NCBI GenBank assembly: GCA_037355855.1
Contig: CM074761.1
Coordinates: forward strand, 2,065,346-2,129,345
From: Pseudo-nitzschia pungens
Taxonomy: Eukaryota > Bacillariophyta > Bacillariophyceae > Bacillariales > Bacillariaceae
Direction of reading: 5' to 3'
DNA: 64,000 bases
The translations under genes and the position numbers were made by a program. Below are positions 41,194 to 53,200 of this stretch, piece after piece. How positions within the stretch are numbered: position 1 is the first letter of the stretch; each line of letters opens with the position of its first letter. The notes beneath the pieces are model-generated. The model was not told where the DNA came from. It worked only from the letters and a program-made list of their open reading frames with translations, and did no database searches.

Positions 41194-43381
41194 TTAAGAA
41201 AAGAGAGGGGTATTGCCTCCCCTCATGGCAAATTCCATAGGGTTGCCTCCTTCTTGATCCTCCAAAGGCATGTACTCAGCCAAGATTCCTCGAACCTGTT
41301 CTCTCATGTCATCTCGAGTTTTATGGTAATGCCAGTATCCAACACCGGCAAAGGCAGCTGCCATGAAGATGATCGTGAATCCAAAAGTGTGCGTCGAGAC
41401 CTGTCCAGACGAACTGGATCCAGCGGGTCCAGCTACGCATTTACGCTTGGTAACGCAAGTAGTGAGGTCGGCACAGCCGTTGCACTTTTGGCAAATGTCA
41501 GGCGTCGTTCCCTCTTTGAAACCTGCACAGACTGCGCCGAAAACGCTTGTGATACTGAGTTGCCCCCGCATTGCTGCAGTATTGACAAACGCTGTGGGCA
41601 AAACAACAACACCTTGTTCGGACTGTGCTGCAATTTCAAGATCCAAATAGTTATTGGCAGCGTCCTTCTCCAATCCACCGCTATCAATGATGCATCTATC
41701 GATTTTGTCCCCATCAACCTTGGCATGCTTGTAGCAATCCCTCACGCAATCTTCGTTCATAAAGTAATCGGGCGTGTTGCAACGTTCCATAAATTGCGCG
41801 ATATAATCCCACCAGACTTCACCGATTCCATCTGTTTCACCATAATGCTTCCAGATGCACAACCGACGGAGGGATTCCCTCACCACGTCCGCACCGGAAA
41901 TTCCCTTATCAAGGTCTTTGTCGGGATCGGTCGCACAATATCTGCCATTGTTGGTACACAAGGTGTAACAGAAATTCTCCCCATCATTGCCCTGACAATG
42001 AGTTTTGATGCCGTCGTAGATGTATTGATGGGGAGTGAAATACGCTCGACTCCCTAAAGCCTTGGCGACAGGTTTCCAGTCTTTGAGGAACGGCTCGATG
42101 ATGGTATCAGAGGGGGTGCTCCATAATTGGTATTTTACTTTGCTGTCGGGGTTTGGCAACGACCAAGACATTTCCAGTTGCACAGGTTGATCTTCCTTTA
42201 GCTGCTCCTTAACCTTGTCGGCATCGTGTTTGAACATGAGAAATGAAGGAATGGAAATATCCTTACCAGATCCGTCGTCGGCCATTATGGGCTCCGAAGT
42301 TTCACAGTTAGGGTTCTCCGTCGCAGAGAGGCAGTCAGTATCGGAACAAAGGCAAGTGTTGTCAGCGATAATTACACCGGCAGCCCCAGATCGCTGCGCA
42401 TTGCGAACCTGCAGATTCGAAAGCGTATGCGTACAATCGGAAAACAAATTGGGACAAGAAAACAAATCTCGTGTCAGTCGAACTCAATTCCTTCGATTTT
42501 TTTAATACAGAACGCTAGTACAGCACAAACAAATTTCCTCACCTTTTTTACAAATGTACATCCACCTCGATCAACCATGAGGATGAAGGGTGCCTCCCAC
42601 TCAGCCATTTTGCCGTCTTCGTCTTTTGGGCGACGTGGGTAGCCCTTGGTAGCGTCGACGTTTGGATCACACAATTCATCGTCTGCATAATAGACATTTT
42701 GCGCGATAGATCCACCGTATGGCGGGATACCAAAAAGGGCCTCCCTGTGATCATATCCTTCCTCTTTAAAGAGTTTATGGGGGATCTGTTGCATCATAGT
42801 GAGGAAAGAAAACACAAAGAAGCAGAAAATCGCGTCAGCTACGATTTTCAGAGCGATTGGGTCGTTGCGGTTGCATGATGGGCAAACACCTTTTCCGGTT
42901 GTTTGATCCTTGATCCATAGCTAATGTCTCAGCGTGTCCCTTCTAAAAGGTGGAGTGAAATCACTACGAGACATCATACAGCCAGTGGAAAAGTCCATGA
43001 CCGACTGAAGTTTATTCTTCTGCTCGTTGAACAACGACCGTGAATGCCGGGACGGGGGAAGAGTCTAACCTGCAGATTACTTATCGCTTTGGAAATACTT
43101 GTTTCAATCTATTCATGGCTTCTCTCGTCCGGATGGTGCCTCGTTAAAAAACAAGCCGTTGACAAGCTCTTTCCCAAGTGCCCGGTTTGCTTCTTAAGTG
43201 GAATCAGTACCAAGTTCTACGGTTAATTTCTGCCACGACTACCCGAAAACAGAAAAAAATTCAGCTCGATCAAACTCACATGAATCATAAGACGGCTCGA
43301 GACATTGTCGGGTGTTGTAGCTTGTGCTCCTAGAAGCGATAGCAAAAGTGGAACCAATGCAAGTTCAAAAGAGGACACCAT
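41194..43381 (-). CDS. Vacuolar sorting receptor (BP-80 type), copy 1 (3 exons, 519 aa)
   Basis: Exon 1 43280-43381 (signal peptide MVSSFELALVPLLLSLLGAQ), exon 2 42543-42785, exon 3 41194-42408; introns of 494 bp (GTGAGT...ACAG) and 134 bp (GTGAGG...GCAG), all phase 0. The luminal part has a protease-associated domain (EALFGIPPYGGSI, ILMVDRGGCTF, EPIMADDGSG). A thioredoxin-like VSR domain follows (YIYDGIKTHC, CTNNGRYCATDPD, SLRRLCIWKHYG, VVVLPTAFVNTAAMRG), then a short Cys cluster (CQKCNGCADLTTC), a membrane helix (FTIIFMAAAFAGVGYW) and the cytosolic tail with the tyrosine sorting signal EYMPL found in plant VSRs. It should carry soluble cargo from Golgi/TGN to the vacuole. The EGF repeats of plant VSRs are replaced by the Cys cluster. 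A paralogue lies at 47149-48847. Confidence 0.85.
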
Positions 43382-44324
43382 GCTTCTTGATAAATTGATC
43401 GGGTTTGACTTGTTTTGTTTTATTCTTTCTGTGTTGTTGAATGCGGACCTTTGTAGGCTCGGAGTGAGGAAGGCCTTCTAAGAATTTTTTTTGAGCAACA
43501 ATTGATAATTTTCGAAAAAGTTGATTTTCCATCGTTTTCGATTTCGCACGCGATAAATTGAAGACCTCATAAACTTGCGTATTACTGCTACTAGGAAAGT
43601 TACTGCATACGAGAACGACGACTACGGGCCCGGAATTGTCGTACTTGTACTCGTACATTATGTACTCGTTCCCGTCGCAGTCACTAGGACAAGGAGCGGG
43701 ATCAATCCTGAATCCACAACGCGAGAGAGTAATTTCTTGGGGTCCAAGACCAGCCGCAGATGACCGCCTTCGTGCACGATTTTGGATGGAGGCATAAGTG
43801 TTTCCCTTGTTTTTATTATTTTGTCAACTAAATACCTCGCATAATATTATTTTCTGCGAACGGCCGCCGTTGTTTCGTCCAAATAGATCCGTACGGTAAG
43901 AACATCATTATGTTCGGGTTCTTCGTCACGTCGCTCATCGGATTGATGTCAGAGTGACAGTGTGTTCACTTCGCGGTACAATATTGTGACAAATGCCGAA
44001 GGGATGTGATTGATCAGCAAAGTAAAAACTTGAACCCGGAAAAGAACCTAATTGCTCACTCTTGAGGGAAATATCGAAGAAGAACGGTCCTCTATCATGG
44101 CGATGGTCAACTGAACTGATATTGTTGAAAGAATCCAAGGTGGTTACTGAATTTAAACTCTAGAGGATGTTGCATGAGGAATCAGTTGCTTCTAGATACA
44201 ACAAAATATTGGAAAAAATTTACGAGGCAGTGAGCTCTACTCAGTTCCTAGCACACGGCAATTGAAACCAGAGAGGTGATAGTGGGCACATCTAATCTAC
44301 ACCAAAAGCTCTCTTCTCCGTGTC
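43382..44324. other. Divergent spacer
   Basis: 943 bp upstream of the receptor gene and of the small protein at 44325. A GTACTTGTACTCGTAC repeat lies near 43638-43654. No gene is seen. Confidence 0.4.
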
Positions 44325-44768
44325 ATGGATTGCGATTTCTATTCAGAGAGACGTTCTCGTTGCTACGATGTTTACGGCAGTAACCGGGGGGAAGAATGCG
44401 TGCACGAATCCCTCTCCGAAAAGCGATGTCTAAGCATGCAACGGTGTCCTCGCCAAGCCTTGGAATACTACGGAACTTTCCACGATAGCAGCATCAGCAG
44501 TGAGAGCAACAACAAAAACGTCTTTTCGAAGGCTAACAACGACTTTCATCAAGAAGGTGATAGTAAAACGATCAATTATCAAAAGGCTCTGTGTGCTTCG
44601 TGGGCCGAAGCCTTTGCCTACGCTGACAAGGAATTGGAGCACGGCCAAGAAGTGGCAAGGCATCATCGAGAGGCGCGTAGAATAGTGTCGAACGATGCAA
44701 AGTTAAGGAAAGAGTGCCGTCAGATTGCAATGGAACTAGCAGAATGTTTGCGTGCTACAACAAAGTAG
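44325..44768 (+). CDS. Small hypothetical protein with two CX9C pairs (147 aa)
   Basis: An ATG-initiated ORF with sustained coding character. Cysteine pairs spaced by nine residues occur near the N-terminus (C-VHESLSEKR-C) and at the C-terminus (C-RQIAMELAE-C), with further Cys at MQRC and ALCASW. CX9C pairs are the hallmark of Mia40-imported mitochondrial intermembrane-space proteins, but there the two pairs normally lie about 10-20 residues apart; here they are about 100 apart, so the assignment is tentative. The second half is a charged helix (SWAEAFAYADKELEHGQEVA). No signal peptide. It stands between the two sorting receptor genes without an obvious functional link. Confidence 0.55.
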   Translation: MDCDFYSERRSRCYDVYGSNRGEECVHESLSEKRCLSMQRCPRQALEYYGTFHDSSISSESNNKNVFSKANNDFHQEGDSKTINYQKALCASWAEAFAYADKELEHGQEVARHHREARRIVSNDAKLRKECRQIAMELAECLRATTK

Positions 44769-45770
44769 AGAACCATCGATCGTTTTCGATGAACCTACTG
44801 CTCTGCTTGAGTGAAAAGTGAAATGATATTTGCAAAACTGTGGCGATAAAGATGATTTAATATAGTTTCCGGAGAGTGTTTTTTGTTTCCAATCAGTAGA
44901 CTTCCATTCTGCTGAGCCCCCACTTGCGCAATAGCTTCTCGGGAGAGGAAACTGGTATTCCGAGCTTCCTCAATCAGGACGAAGAACTCGATACTACAAA
45001 CCAAGATTCCCGGATAATCACATTCAAGATAGAGGTGGTGTTTCAATACTCAGAGTCTATCCAATACTATGCAAAAGAGAGTACCAATTCAAAAGTTCAC
45101 CAAAGGCTTTATCCGTAGCAAGCAACATCTTATATCGAGACAATACCATTGATTTGGTTTACAACTCATTAGTTTCTCCAGGTGGAAATCAAATGAACGG
45201 TCATTTGATTTTAAAATCAGCAGCGCTCACAGCAGATCCAACTGCCAACTCCGACCTGCGCTCGCAACTCAGATCTCATATTATTATCATGTCGGTAGGT
45301 AGCAGCATACCGTAGCTTACATCATTAAAATCATAGTAGTACCCTTACGTAGTAGTAATCGTATTTTCTTGAGATTTCGTGCGTTCAGTCTGAACACCTC
45401 TCTCTTAAAAAATCAAAAAAATGATGAATGATTTCTACGTACGTACGTACGACGTACGAGTTTCGACTCTTTCCTGTACATTAGACATACCTTTACATAC
45501 CGTTGCGTACAGTTGCCGTAATGCTGTGTCACTTTTCCGACCAAAACTGCTGCCACTATTCTCAATTTGTGAAAATCATAGTACCGGTACCGGTAGGATT
45601 ACCACGCATGTCAAAGGTAGCACATATCACAAACAGGATTTTAAGATTCATTTCTACTGCAACCGATCTGAACGAGCGTACGGAAGCACACAGCCACATC
45701 TTTCAGTCACAATATTATCGCCGTTGTGAGTGCAGATTGCCAATACAAAAGGAATTTTTGAATAAAAAGA
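44769..45770. other. Spacer with TACG-repeat and TACCGGTA motifs
   Basis: 1.0 kb. A TACGTACGTACGTACGACG palindromic run lies at about 45436-45455, and GTACCGGTACCGGTAGGATT at about 45581-45600, within 200 bp of the DUF1517 gene start. No gene is seen. Confidence 0.4.
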
Positions 45771-46705
45771 ATGGCGATGATCCGATTTTGCCTCCTTCTA
45801 GCGTTCTTGACCGGGTCGGCCACGGCCTTCATGGCTTCCACCAAGGGGACACGCAGTCACCTTTCCTCCACCCAGACTTTTCTGTTCGACAAGATGTTTG
45901 AAGAGGAAGGCATGCTTGGAAAGGGAATCACCGTGGGCTCGGTCCAGGTTGCCCTTCGAAGTTCTGATCGATCTGCGACTTCAATCTTTGGCCTGCTGGA
46001 AGACCACGCGAATCTAGAGAGTGACGCCAATGAAGATCTGGCACGTATGGCGAACGACGTTTGCTTGGACCTGATGCGAAAGTCGGACGACTGGGTTGCA
46101 GCTTGTAGCAGCAGTAAATGGTTCAGTCAAAACGATGCCGGGAAGGCAGAGAGTTATTACAACGAGATTGCCAACAATATTGCAACAAAGTTTGAAAAGG
46201 TACGTGAAAGATCGCACATCAAACATTACAATGAATCACCCAGCATTGAGCATGCTGGAAAATATCGTCGCAATCGAATGCGCAACCAATGTTTCTGACA
46301 ATATCGATGACAACCGAACTGTACGATATAGGAATATGTGCCTGATGAAGATAATGAGGAGGAAGGAGGTCCAACACTGATCGTTGTGAGTCTCGTTTTG
46401 GAGATTCAAGGAGATTCGACAAAGTAAGTATTATGCACTTGATTGTGATAGGCAACTTTTACCCATGAAAGTCTTAACATTTCACCGATTGGTGTCGTTT
46501 GTCGTTTTGACTGTGTAGATTCGATGGTGCTGGCTATTCCATTGCGCAAACGAAAGAAGTCTTGTCAAGTATTGGGAGCGATTGCTTGATCGACGACGGA
46601 TATTGCATTAATGCAGTTGAAGCATTATGGACACCAAGTGAACGAAAGGAAGTTCTGTCGAAAAATGATATTGTTTTGGACTTCCCGGAATTAATCGATC
46701 TCTAG
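45771..46705 (+). CDS. DUF1517-family plastid protein (3 exons, 235 aa)
   Basis: Exons 45771-46199, 46332-46423 and 46519-46705; introns of 132 bp (GTACGT...ATAG) and 95 bp (GTAAGT...GTAG). Phases join cleanly (EK to EYVPDEDNEEE; STK to FDGAGYSIAQT). The signal peptide RFCLLLAFLTGSATA followed by F-MAS matches the ASAFAP plastid import motif. The body has WVAACSSSKWFSQNDAGKAE and FEK, then PTLIVVSLVLEIQGD, and ends NAVEALWTPSERKEVL and DFPELIDL, as in DUF1517 proteins of chloroplasts and cyanobacteria. The molecular function of the family is not established; association with thylakoids is known for plant members only as localisation. If introns are ignored the frame ends early, so exon joining is needed. 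Confidence 0.75.
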
Positions 46706-47148
46706 TTTGAGAGCTTACAAACTACTGTAGACACATGCAGGAACCGCGGAGATGCATGGGAACATTTACCGGTTTAAGGCGAGCTCGGACAAGCCCGATC
46801 TCTTTTTCACAGGAACTAAGCACTATGTATCTAATAGGAAAATGCAGACGAACCATGCTGAAGGTCCGTTAGATGCTTCCGAGATAACACTGCGAAACGC
46901 ATGATAAAGCATATCTTTCATTATTTAATGTCAGAAATTTTATTCACTGTCAACGGTGACCGCTGCCATGTCGGGCTGCAATCATTATCTTTCCGTCAAA
47001 CGTTTCGTGCATTGTGTTGGTTCTATGGGGCGATCGAGTTCCACCATTCACAGAAGCAGATTCTGAAATCGAAATCATCCCGTTTCTTGTGTCCCTCGAA
47101 AAACGTGTTGTTCACTATTCGCATTTCCTATTCAAAACACTAAGTCTT
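46706..47148. other. Convergent spacer
   Basis: 443 bp between the 3' ends of the DUF1517 gene and the second sorting receptor gene. Nothing recognised. Confidence 0.4.
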
Positions 47149-48847
47149 TTATGAAATTTCGATATGCAAATCATCATCGTCATCATCTGGGATCCCGACC
47201 GATTCAACCGTTGCGTTTTTGTCAAGCGGCATGTATTCGGCCATAATCCCACGAATTTGGGATCGCATCTGCCTTTGAGATCTTTGCCACTGAATTACTC
47301 CCAATATACTGAATCCAATAACAACGCCTGACAACGTGCCGATGAACATTTTCCAGGATACGGAGTCCTCGGCAGAACCGGGACAATGTCCCACACTGAC
47401 ACATTTTACAATGTCATCACACCCGAGACACTTCTTGCAAGGGTGGGGTTCATCTCCAGAAGCGTACCCCGAACAAATCGCTTCAAATATTTCGGCCGAT
47501 TTAGGAGCTCCTCGAAGAGGAGCATTGTTGACGAAAAACGAAGGCACAATGACCACGCCAGATGCTGTTTTGGCGGATAACTCTTTGTCTAGAAGCAGAT
47601 TTTGATCGTCTACCTCCAATCCTCCCGAATCGTCCATACAGGTTTTGATCTTGTTGTAATCAACCTTTGAGCGTTCCATGCAATCCTTCACGCACTCTTC
47701 GCTTGCGAAGTAGTCATCAGTGTTGCAGCGAAAAAGAAATTCGTCCACGTAATCCCACCATGGCATTCCAACCCCATCTTTCCCGTATTCGTCCCAGATA
47801 CATATCCTTCTCAGACTCTCCGTAACGACATCGGCACCCGAGATTCCACTGTCGAAATTCTCGTCGGGATCTGTAGAACAGTATCTTCCGTTGTTCGTAC
47901 ACAAGTTGTAACACTGGTTCTCACCAGTCGGCGATTTGCATCCAGCAAAAATACCGTCGTACACGTACATGCGAGGAGTAAATTTTGCGCTTTCACCCAA
48001 TGCCCAAGCGATGTGTCGGAACTCTTTTTGAAGGGGAATGCTTATTTTGTCCGCCGGCGTTGTCCACATGGAATATTCGACGCGCGAATCCTTGCGGGGC
48101 AACGCCCAAGACATGGACATCCTCACAACCTGATTTTTTTTCAAAACCTCCTTAACCGGATCCGCGTCCTGTTTGTACATAAGAAACGACGGAATTGTCA
48201 CGTCGGCCCCACTTCCGTCGTCGGCCATGATGGGTTCTTTCGCTTCACAGAATCCGTCTCCAGCCGAAACACAAGAATCCCCCGCGGTACACAAACAAGT
48301 GGTATCGGCTATGATCATAGCGGCTGCGCCAGCCTTTTGGGCGTTCCGAGCTTTGTTCACAAAGGTGCATGAACCTCGATCGACCATCAAGATAAAAGGA
48401 GATTTGAACGCTTCCATGGTTCCCGATTCGTCTGTTTCACGAGTGGGAAAGCCTCCCCGTGAATAATCAAAAGTGGGGTCACAAAGATCCGCGTCGGCGA
48501 AGTACACATTTTGTTCGATCGATCCTCCGTAAGGAGGCATCCCGAATAAAGCTTCCTTGTGCTCGTATCCTCCGTTCTTCTTCAGGCTCAGTGGGATCTA
48601 CAATCCCATTCCAGAAGGTGCGCAATGGCGAACGAAAACAGCAAGAAAGTACGAAGTAATCGATTAATGATTCGAAAAAGGGAGCTTAGATGTCGCAAGC
48701 CTTCGCGGTTCTCCTGAAGATCCTACCTACCTGAATTTGAAGTCTCGAAGTGCTCACGCTTTCATCATCATCCTGCGCATTGGCTGTCATCGCAATCGCC
48801 GCCAGCGCGACGAATAGAAACGTGAAAGATAGTGATCTCTGTGGCAT
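47149..48847 (-). CDS. Vacuolar sorting receptor (BP-80 type), copy 2 (2 exons, 521 aa)
   Basis: Exon 1 48731-48847 (signal peptide SLSFTFLFVALAAIAMTANA then an acidic DDDES), exon 2 47149-48597; one 133-bp intron (GTAGGT...GTAG) at the same place as intron 1 of copy 1, so SRLQIQ joins IPLSLKKNGG here and SRLMIH joins IPHKLFKEEG there. The second intron of copy 1 is absent. The domains are the same: PA domain (ALFGMPPYGGSIEQNVY, ILMVDRGSCTF, EPIMADDGSG), VSR thioredoxin-like domain (YVYDGIFAGC, CTNNGRYCSTDPD, WWDYVDEFLFRC, VVIVPSFFVNNAPLRG), Cys cluster CKKCLGCDDIVKC, membrane helix MFIGTLSGVVIGFSILGVI, tail IRGIMAEYMPLDKN and an acidic end. The tail nearly matches the plant VSR sequence IRAIMAQYMPL. 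Confidence 0.87.
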
Positions 48848-50202
48848 CGTTGTGACTCCGATCGCGTTCGGTGTATCGCTGTTGGTCTGCCCCGACCTTT
48901 TGGTTTGGTCAATAGCTTCAAATGGACAGGTTGCGGTGGCTATGGTTTCAGTGCGCTACCGTAAGGTTGGTGCCGTCGCGTGATCTTGGTGTTAGACCTA
49001 CAAGTAGTATCGTTAACACCGGTATCAGTATGGAATTAGCTGGTCATTAAAATTTCAGTTTAGTCATCCACATGCTGCGAGGAACGTAAATACCTGAACA
49101 GTACTCGTACTAAAACCTTACTACCGGTACTAGTAATTATTTACCATTAGATCCGTTGGGGATGAAACGAGTATCTTAGTTTTTGTCAGGTTTTCATTCC
49201 GCCGTCTTTCTCATTAAAATGACCGATGTTTAGTACTACTACTACGTACCTTCATAGCGTGTACGAGTACATACCATGGGATTCGTACCAAAAAGGCACC
49301 TCAACATTCAATCATCAATCATCTCTCTACAAAAATGCCAAGAACCAAAACGTACAATCCTTTTTTTGCATCTTTGGATCTAATTATCCATTTATCTGAG
49401 CATACTCATAGTAGCGATAGAGTCTAGATGCAAGAATCCTCTGAGTAGAACTACTAGGTTGATATTTTCAAGAAAGAAATGGACTGAAGATGCTGGAATT
49501 TTCCTCTGCTATTAGGACACGGATTGAGTGTGGATCCATACCAATTCTTGCAACAAAGCCAATTTTGCACTTCGCAAGAATGCAACAGCATGCAGGAGGA
49601 GGATGTTTGCAAAGATTGTGCCTGAACCAGACAGATTAACCTTGGGTTGCAACGAAATACAGTTCGACGGAACAAATACGGTACATAGCAAAAGAAGGAG
49701 AAAATGAAGATTGCGGCGATGAGTTTTGAGCTCGCTGCAGCTAGTCAGGGTGATGATATTGGTACAGCACTGTTGAGAGCCGCAAAGCATTTCTGAATTA
49801 TCGTTGTTATGTATGAAGTGATGAACATATCGTACGGTACGGAAGGTAAAAGGTATTTCGCCCGGCGATCCCACAGAAATACACTATTCATTACTTTATG
49901 TAGGATTAATTCGTTATTGAATTTGCGCGACCAAGAAACTACGATTAAAAACAATTAAACGGTTGAAAATCACTCGGAATCGAGCTCCTGTAACGATTTT
50001 AAAATTTTTCAGATGATTCTGCTTCCATTGCATCTACAATTAATCACAGAAATGTATCTCCATCAATACCATCGAACAAAGCAACACTATTGTGTCTTCC
50101 GAGCAAAAGTACCCTACCGTATTTGTTGTACTGCTTGAGAGATAGTGAGGGGTGAACCATACTCGGTCGTCAATTGAAGAACCCCTGCATAATCAATTGA
50201 AA
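48848..50202. promoter_or_regulatory. Divergent spacer
   Basis: 1.36 kb between the second receptor and the giant coiled-coil gene. TACTACCGGTACTAGTAAT lies near 49119-49138. Short ORFs on both strands lack family resemblance. No gene is called. Confidence 0.4.
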
Positions 50203-53200
50203 ATGACGACGCCTAAATTTAGCGTCAATCGTGCTGTTGACAGCCAACGGAGTGGCAACCGATCCACTCCTTTTGGAATGAAGATTCTTACTCCCCTGAG
50301 CTCGGATTCTCCGATGACTCCCATTCGAAAATCACTTTTTCAGAAGCGACGAGTGACGTCGAACAAACGGCAAAAGGAATCTTTTCGAGCCATTAACGAA
50401 TTGCGGGAAGATTCGAAGGAAGTCGACAACATTAGCCCAAATACAAGTAGCAAAAAGAAAGGGGGACAATTAAAGAGTCTCCGTGACAGATTCAACAACA
50501 TTCAAAAAGGGTTGGGCTCTATTGATGAAGAAAGGAATAATCTAGTCGAAAAAGTGAAGAAACTCGACAGAGAGAAGCTATTCATTCATCAGCAACTAGA
50601 ACTGCGTGAAAGTGAGATTCTCACGCTTATCAAGCGATGCGCTTCCCAAGAAGAAAAGATGCGTGAGTCGAGTAAGCTACGTTCGAAAAATCGGGAATTG
50701 CAGAACAATTTAGAATCGGTGAAAAAACAATTGCGGGGAATTGAAGACAACAAACAAGACCGTCTAAACCTAGAAAAGAAATTACAAGAATCGGAATTAG
50801 ACAGGGAAAGATTGAAAGATCGCCTAGCACAAGTCCAAAGAGAACATGATTCTGTAACGGGTACATTACAGGAATGCCTTACAAAAATTCGTCGACTGAC
50901 AGAAGAAAAGCAAGCACTTGTGGAAGAAAGCCGGAACGAACGGAAACGAGCTGAAAAAGAGATTGAGAAACTGCATTTAAAGCATGTCGATGATTCTAAT
51001 ACTTTGAAGGAAAATCTCCAAGCACATCAAAGCAGAATAAAGGATATGGAGAAAATTCTGCAGGACAATATGAAATCCAATACAGCCCTCCGACGCGAGA
51101 AAGCTGCGATGTCACAGGTACAAGAGAAGGAAATAAAAGAGCTTGTTGGCACGTACGAGGAACAATTGAAAGAGCTCCGACAGCAATTAGAAAAAGCAGC
51201 CTACGAAAAGGAAGCGGAGAAAGAGCTTGGGGCTCAAGAGCTGGTTGCAGAGATAGAAATGATGAGAGAAGAGATAAAATCGAAAGATGCTCTGATTGAG
51301 GGACTAGAATCGGAATTTTCAGATCAAATGATGACTCTGATGTCGAAGCAAAGTAGGTTGGACGAAGCTGAAGAAGAGAAAACAAATTTGAATTCGAAAG
51401 TAGAGTCGTTCATGAAAATGGAAATTGAGTACGCGGCGTTGGTAGATTTTGTTGAAATAATGGATTCAAATTTGGCGGAGGTGACCACAACAAATGCTCA
51501 TCTTGAATTGGAGAGAGAAGAATTGCTTGAAGAGACAGATGAACTCCGAAGGAAAGCCAGTTTATTGGAACAGCAATTTTTAAACATGAGGAACAATAAC
51601 AAAGCAAAAGAAATCGACTTTCGAGAATTGTTGAATACAGAAAAGGATGAACTGCGAAAAGAGCTAGAGGGGTCTTTGAAAGAAGCCCAGATAGAGATTC
51701 TCAAACTCAAAGAAGAACTTGAAACTAGAAATGAGTACATCTCCACCCTTGAAACTGAGCTTGACCAGGCTCGTAGACTTGTTAGTGAGAAGGAGGAGGA
51801 GATCCTTTCGATCACTACCGAGATAAATTCCATCCGTTCAAACGTTGGTGAAGACTTGAAGAAGGCCCGGATCGAAGTTGTTACTCTTCAAGCTGAAGTT
51901 TTCGCTAAAGATCAACAACTTGCCTCTATCGAAGGGCACCTGGAAGGTGCAAGAGAGATTCGGGAATTAGAGGAGGAAATGGAAGAAGGGAATACATTCG
52001 ATACAGAAAACAATGTAATTCCATCAGAAGATCGAACTTTGCAGTTGCATCCGAAAGAACTTCAGCATCAATTAGAGCAGACGAAGGAGCTCGTGGATCA
52101 AAAATGCAGTATGCATGCACAAGAGTCAGTCGACGATCATGTATTGGCCGAATTACCATGTACAAGCCTTGATGAGCTCGAGGAGAGAATCCGAATGTTG
52201 GAGAAACAGCTTTTGGAAGCAACAAGTTCGCGATCGGAATCAGCAGCGAATTTGAGGAAGGCACAGGAAAGGATAGAAAAACTTGAAAAAAAACTTCTCG
52301 AGAATGATGCACGCACCATTTCACTTCAAAACCAATTGCGTGACGCTACTCGCAGTTTGCAGATCGAGGAATCCAAAGCCTCCTTCGTTGAAGAAGAGTA
52401 CCGCTTGCATGCGCAGTTCCGGTTAGAAAGCGAAAGAAATGCCGTCGAAGCGTTGTCAAAAATATCTGCCTTGGAGGGTAAAATTGAAGAAATGAGTAGT
52501 CAAGCCCGTGATCTACAAATTCGACTAAGACAATCTATGGAAGACATTGCTACAAAGGATGAAGCGATAACGTCGGTGAAAGTAGAACTCGCCAAAAGTC
52601 GAGTAGAATCGGAAGCGCTACGGTCCAGACTTGAAATCACGTGCACGGAGAAGAGAAATCTTGACATATTGATGGGTGAAAAAGAAACCGAGCTTCGAAT
52701 GGAGATAAAGGAAACTTGTGCCGTACTGATCAGAAAGGAAGATCGTATCAAAGAGCTCGAGGAACTAGTGTCAAAAAATGAAGGCAGTGTTGAAAAGCTA
52801 CAAGAGCTTTATGACGAAGCAAAGGATGATATTGTATTGCTCGAAGACGAAATCCAAAGCCAAGAAAAAGAAGTAACGACACTTACCGAAGAGATACGGA
52901 AATTGAATCAGAATTCTTTTCTCAACGGTCAAGAGCTTGAGCAGAAAGTTCGGGATTTGACTAGTGAGCTAGAAAAATGCAATGCCACATTGGAAAAAGA
53001 ACGTGAATCTTGGATTTGGAAGGAAAACAGCTCTAATCAAGAGATTTCCCATTTGAGAGAAAATCTCCTCGAACTTCGTGAATCACATGCTGAACGAGAG
53101 GCCTTGATAACTACACTGCAAGAAGATTTGAAGGCAAGACAGATTCAGATTTCAGTGGCGAAAAATGAAGTATCTGACTCCGCAAATGCCATTTCTGAGC

